DNA of 8,277 nucleotides from positions 1 to 8,277 of the forward strand of contig JANJUO010000285.1 in assembly GCA_024710535.1 (NCBI GenBank). The letters are read 5' to 3'. This stretch comes from a bacterium. Lineage in GTDB: Bacteria > Bacteroidota > Ignavibacteria > Kapaibacteriales > UBA2268. The translations under genes were made by a program, and so were the position numbers. Of the stretch, positions 8,101-8,277 are shown piece by piece. Below the pieces are notes generated by a model, which ran no database searches, was not told the DNA's origin, and saw only the letters and a list, made by a program, of their open reading frames with translations. The first letter of the stretch is position 1. Each line of letters begins with the position of its first letter.

Positions 8101-8160
8101 AACGTAATTCTAAAAAGTTGTGGAAAGAGCGTGAGCGAGCGTGTGGTGGTAGTGAAGTAG
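1696..8160 (+). CDS. Secreted subtilisin-like (S8) serine protease with Fn3-like modules and T9SS C-terminal sorting domain
   Basis: A 2154-residue exported endopeptidase. The ATG is the natural start because a Sec signal peptide follows at once (positive MRK, hydrophobic core, likely cleavage after Ala18). Order of parts: prodomain about 30-139; S8 catalytic domain about 144-445 with Asp178 (IIDTGVD), His234 (SHGTHVAG), oxyanion Asn325 (AAGND) and Ser410 (GTSMATP); a beta-sandwich at 456-585 (RDGVADAGET); an Asn-rich, possibly beta-helical region at 592-830; left half of a T9SS-associated domain at 836-903; about four Fn3-like modules at 904-1307; right half of the split domain at 1308-1359; three more Fn3-like modules at 1366-1642; paired repeats at 1653-2070; T9SS type A tail at 2072-2154. 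The triad is complete, so activity is expected. The protein is far longer than a simple subtilisin. It is predicted to cross the outer membrane by T9SS and act outside the cell, probably on proteins; the substrate cannot be read from sequence. No operon partner is present. Arginine codon use shifts within the gene. The protease and T9SS assignments are secure; the middle domain boundaries are approximate. Confidence 0.97.
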   Translation: MRKLVLFLFLTAILAINAQQPMNHNSVVEINESEVYFEEGRFLLKLHDEYAHIDLSGDGSGITAVAIPKLSALNLVHKVVSIKKLFPFVRKNNKNPHDLTTIYEIQYEDKISPIEISKIYAEISEVEFAEPDYIASILINPNDPYYKNGSQTYHSAVKANDAWELSTGDATQIISIIDTGVDWGHQDLADNMWINTEERDGTAGIDDDGNGFVDDIRGWDFVNNDNNPMDDNSHGTHVAGIAGAKTNNNLGIAGISWNSKLMAVKVMQSSGRGSYSHIAQGVTYSAENGSTVINMSLGGYTESLTLKYALENAYNKSVLVAAAGNDGLCLLTECPPPTPTAAMFPACYPWVLGVQAATSSGIRTSWSNYDPTGPTAFSNPFGYNYEVLAPGANIFSTIPNNGYRYLSGTSMATPITSGAVALIKSYLPNISTEELFARIIQASGSGVFDIEGAMTIELVPDIRLNKFSIVDTLDGCDRDGVADAGETVILNIEARNYGGLAQNVKAKIRFGEFEDTNTLRIDDSTAAFGNVSAYARVNNDANPFQLTISNDVSNDRDIVLQLEISNDTDDSKYFKTIIITAQNGEELKGFNPGLTHLTANRYYLLTENAVFDSLIIDPGVTINAYSNTNIGVGEFLKSDGKVDSLINISNNNNYYWGFFKNLSQNNIHLSYIKLEYIYLNTHNIDDTEFRISNSILKNSKMFTDWDSPPYDFSIASSIIYENIGSFFYGQLIKSIMTNNSTISYYPVFYQNQNQGFTSIDFNDRTVYFCSAYRNFKFNNRISSFYGTKDRSKLINELLPNHFGSEIQSDIDLEIYDYFENSELPITNCTNFLTEPHPEVHGHAWAILLNDENPYYIDLDQFGNETVKFDVFFSRSMDTSITPFLTFGVREPYTQKAVVDSARWVNWKRNSLGGDTYYHIQISADSTLSTIDFQKNDILGLDYQFDLEPDKHYYWRVRYKNGTNGEWQKWSDISNFWTKPSTAPNLPAIIHPKNGDDDLWTDFQVQWDQDPYSTGYKIQIDDDNTFASPIVNDSTHYLSNYYYVFGLTRGETYYLRVRTSNAYGTSDWSDVVSFEVVENNSRGPELISPVDSSLGISYITKFEWEDLDWATSYRFQISYDSNFTSIVTNQIVENQNYYVNSVWNSSFYWRVRGVRDNENSDYSDVFFFTGNNEPTEQNVTIISPLDSSKHNVGEFVSFKWENIFNVAHYNIEIYDSFTMLKQILSTSLNYPDSTFNYSELLNIGKYYWRIRVYGRNGWESWSKLYLFEVTKDLDPKPLLSVPTNNMKWYDTTLTFKWNNAPGANTVYNARWQAYHTMDFTTGDGLQMIRVAGAKDNEGFEIPVEWNRFQFEVQATAALSNDFIADGKVGKIELEWGLPDVERDILGFNMYRFVKKDSVTWGDTIKVNNILIVDTTYIDYDIIPDSSYYYVYRIVRTTLDEGEDSRMVSASAYPTVLDPPALLYPPADTTKLPINITFDWDEPSGATNYILQVARDLAFSNIVFEQESIESQYLASGLSNRTQYYWRVKAEGIQGTSVWSTIRKFTTIPVIPDVPQLTIPENYAISLPTALTLSWGIANQADSYQLQIATDIYFGTIINDISNITTNSHYISNLAINKTYFWRVRSKNDAGLSQWSAKWQFTTDTAGAALPPATWNFTDNTGNNAVIVIPKNINPRINGRDILPGDAIGVFYLSQGQYKSAGYEIWEGQNLAITVWGDDDQTTIKDGYAVNEKYILKLWDSRQSKEFFAETTFSSGPDKYTINGYSILGMLNSVETVTQNIVLKQGWNLISSNLSINQPDSMQYVWSNLQNRLVIMKNQAGKIYLPNSVNQIGSWNIEHGYQVYVNQLCTLSVDGLKIIPEQKQIPLNSGWSIVPYLRNSNQNIILSFVSLTDENRLVIAKNNGGKVYVPSQNINTIGNMIPGEGYQAYLNAKDTLIYPPNAVGRSSNNSEDQDFDTRNIKLDFENTGNNASLILDIDAIDNSEIAVMNNENKIVGASRVVDGRTVIAIWGKDELIDENNNSELKIMNYDVNSEKYSEINGIEFTDIITNKTYKSLIYNKDAVYVAKVITNNLKLTVNPNPFSNTSELVYELAEDCEIELSLFDLSGRKVLDLANGTQTKGTHKLTINAENLTSGTYNVILKSCGKSVSERVVVVK
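2125..3030 (+). other. S8 subtilisin catalytic domain (residues about 144-445)
   Basis: Asp178, His234, Asn325 and Ser410 sit in canonical motifs in the D-H-S order of family S8. Between Asp and His is an acidic loop (IDDDGNGFVDD, 205-215) that resembles a calcium-binding loop and is common in large Bacteroidota subtilases. Directly after the oxyanion Asn there is a segment with Cys329, Cys334 and Cys347 and a Pro-rich stretch, where many relatives run straight on to a PAAYPWVIGV-like strand. Confidence 0.95.
3061..3450 (+). other. Beta-sandwich domain after the protease (residues about 456-585)
   Basis: The DGCDRDGVADAGETVILNIE opening, with Asp/Gly-rich turn and Ala-Gly-Glu-Thr, is typical of Ig-like or CARDB-like modules that follow the catalytic domain in secreted bacterial proteases. 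Its probable role is as a spacer or accessory binding domain. The family name is uncertain from sequence alone. Confidence 0.6.
3469..4185 (+). other. Asn/Tyr/Ile-rich region, possible beta-helix (residues about 592-830)
   Basis: The segment opens with LTANRYYLLTENAVFDSLII and DPGVTINA, which resembles the first turns of right-handed parallel beta-helices in secreted FCB-group proteins. The rest is unusually rich in Asn, Ser, Tyr and Ile, with repeated ISNS and NNN patches but no clean repeat length. It may be a diverged beta-helix. No catalytic motif was recognised. Confidence 0.45.
4201..4404 (+). other. Left half of a split T9SS-associated domain (residues about 836-903)
   Basis: The string FDVFFSRSMDTSITP, followed by FGVREPYTQ and ending in Ala901-Arg902-Trp903, matches from memory the first half of a module found repeatedly in large T9SS-exported proteins. 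In the intact module this half is followed within a few residues by a TGDG...IRV..A.D..GFEIPVE segment. Here that segment does not appear until residue 1308. Confidence 0.65.
4405..5616 (+). other. Inserted array of about four Fn3-like modules (residues about 904-1307)
   Basis: The Fn3-like G-strand region motif YYWRVR recurs at W954, L1054 (variant YYLRVR), W1148 and W1247, with spacings of 100, 94 and 99 residues. Each is followed by a W/Y-S-D or W-S-K turn. The first module lacks its Pro-rich lead-in strand, and the last piece (about 1280-1306) is only a lead-in plus one strand, so the array is out of phase with module borders. Fn3-like modules in secreted enzymes usually act as spacers or adhesion units. 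Confidence 0.75.
5617..5772 (+). other. Right half of the split T9SS-associated domain (residues about 1308-1359)
   Basis: Ala1308-Arg1309-Trp1310 is followed by QAYHTMDFTTGDG, IRVAGAKD and GFEIPVE, the expected continuation of the half that stopped at residue 903. The next Fn3-like module begins at about 1366 with KIELEW and LGFNMYRF, the neighbour this module usually has. Confidence 0.65.
5791..6621 (+). other. Second Fn3-like array, three modules (residues about 1366-1642)
   Basis: Module one runs from KIELEW (1369-1374) to SYYYVYRIV (1425-1433). Module two ends in YYWRVK (W1524) and module three in YFWRVR (W1620), 96 residues apart. Arginine here is mostly encoded by CGN, unlike the preceding inserted array where AGA dominates. 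The modules probably hold the C-terminal part away from the protease. Confidence 0.75.
6652..7905 (+). other. Mirror-ordered paired repeats before the sorting domain (residues about 1653-2070)
   Basis: Two copies of a TGNNA...WG(D/K)D module flank two tandem copies of a GW-N/S-x-x module, giving the order A-B-B'-A'. Copy A has TGNNA at 1659-1663 and WGDDD at 1714-1718. Copies B and B' have GW at 1784-1785 and 1868-1869, each followed by RLVI, K-N, GK(I/V)Y(L/V)P and GYQ(V/A)Y. Copy A' has TGNNA at 1965-1969 and WGKDE at 2008-2012. Similar modules are common just before T9SS tails; their role is unknown. Confidence 0.7.
7909..8157 (+). other. T9SS type A C-terminal sorting domain (residues about 2072-2154)
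   Basis: The tail contains PNPF (2077-2080), LFDLSGRKV (2100-2108), a Gly-His-x-Leu strand, NLTSGTYNV and a terminal RVVVVK. This is the standard pattern of the type A T9SS sorting domain, which directs passage through the outer-membrane translocon and is often removed on release or on attachment to lipopolysaccharide. It fits this family closely in length and in its Lys end. Confidence 0.93.
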
Positions 8161-8178
8161 GGGATTAATGATGAATTC

Positions 8179-8213
8179 AAACATCCGATGCGTTAAAAGC
8201 ATCGGATGTTTTT
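8179..8213 (+). terminator. Intrinsic terminator after the protease gene
   Basis: A 13-bp perfect stem (8179-8191 with 8199-8211, core CATCCGATG/CATCGGATG) has a 7-nt loop and a T-run at 8209-8213. It starts 18 bp after the stop codon at 8158-8160, the expected position for the end of the protease message. Confidence 0.88.
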
Positions 8214-8251
8214 GTAATGAAATACAATTGGGGAGCAGCAAAACTAATTTT
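8182..8251 (+). repeat. Downstream copy of the hairpin-plus-tail direct repeat
   Basis: After the hairpin, GAAATAC (8219-8225), TGGGGAG (8229-8235) and GCAAAACTAATTTT (8238-8251) repeat the upstream module at 1403-1477. Only the loop and short linkers differ. Together the two copies bracket the protease gene in the same orientation. Confidence 0.8.
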
Positions 8252-8277
8252 GGATACTTAGCTTCTTTCTGATGCTA

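Overview
This is an AT-rich window that looks like a member of the Bacteroidota/Chlorobi (FCB) group. It holds one confident gene: a 2154-residue secreted multidomain protease (1696-8160, + strand). The protein has a Sec signal peptide, a subtilisin-type (S8) catalytic domain with the complete Asp/His/Ser triad, a long chain of beta-sandwich modules, and a C-terminal type IX secretion (T9SS) sorting domain. The T9SS tail is the best taxonomic clue, since that system is confined to this phylum group. No gene for a ribosomal, transfer or other known structured RNA, and no transposase or CRISPR array, was recognised.

Layout. Bases 1-745 are AT-rich with no credible gene. Bases 751-1275 carry a degenerate array of 21-bp units. 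Its two arms point in opposite directions and stay in 21-bp register around one centre near 1010, so the array is a roughly 500-bp imperfect palindrome. At 1403-1437 is a strong hairpin with a T-tract. It is followed by a short conserved tail to 1477, and the whole hairpin-plus-tail module recurs just after the protease gene (8179-8251). A possible Bacteroidota promoter -7 box (1678-1685) lies almost against the start codon. The protease gene then fills the rest of the window.

The predicted path of the protein is export by Sec, folding and processing in the periplasm, passage through the T9SS outer-membrane channel by its C-terminal domain, and then release or surface attachment. Its Fn3-like and other beta modules probably hold the protease on a surface or substrate.

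The gene is a visible mosaic. A domain family often seen in T9SS proteins appears to be cut in two by about four Fn3-like modules (about 1.2 kb). The two halves abut direct copies of GCTCGYTGG (Ala-Arg-Trp), and the inserted modules are out of phase, starting inside one module and ending at the beginning of another. Arginine codon choice switches from CGN to AGA and back along the gene. With the palindromic array and the duplicated terminator module, this is the most unusual material in the window.
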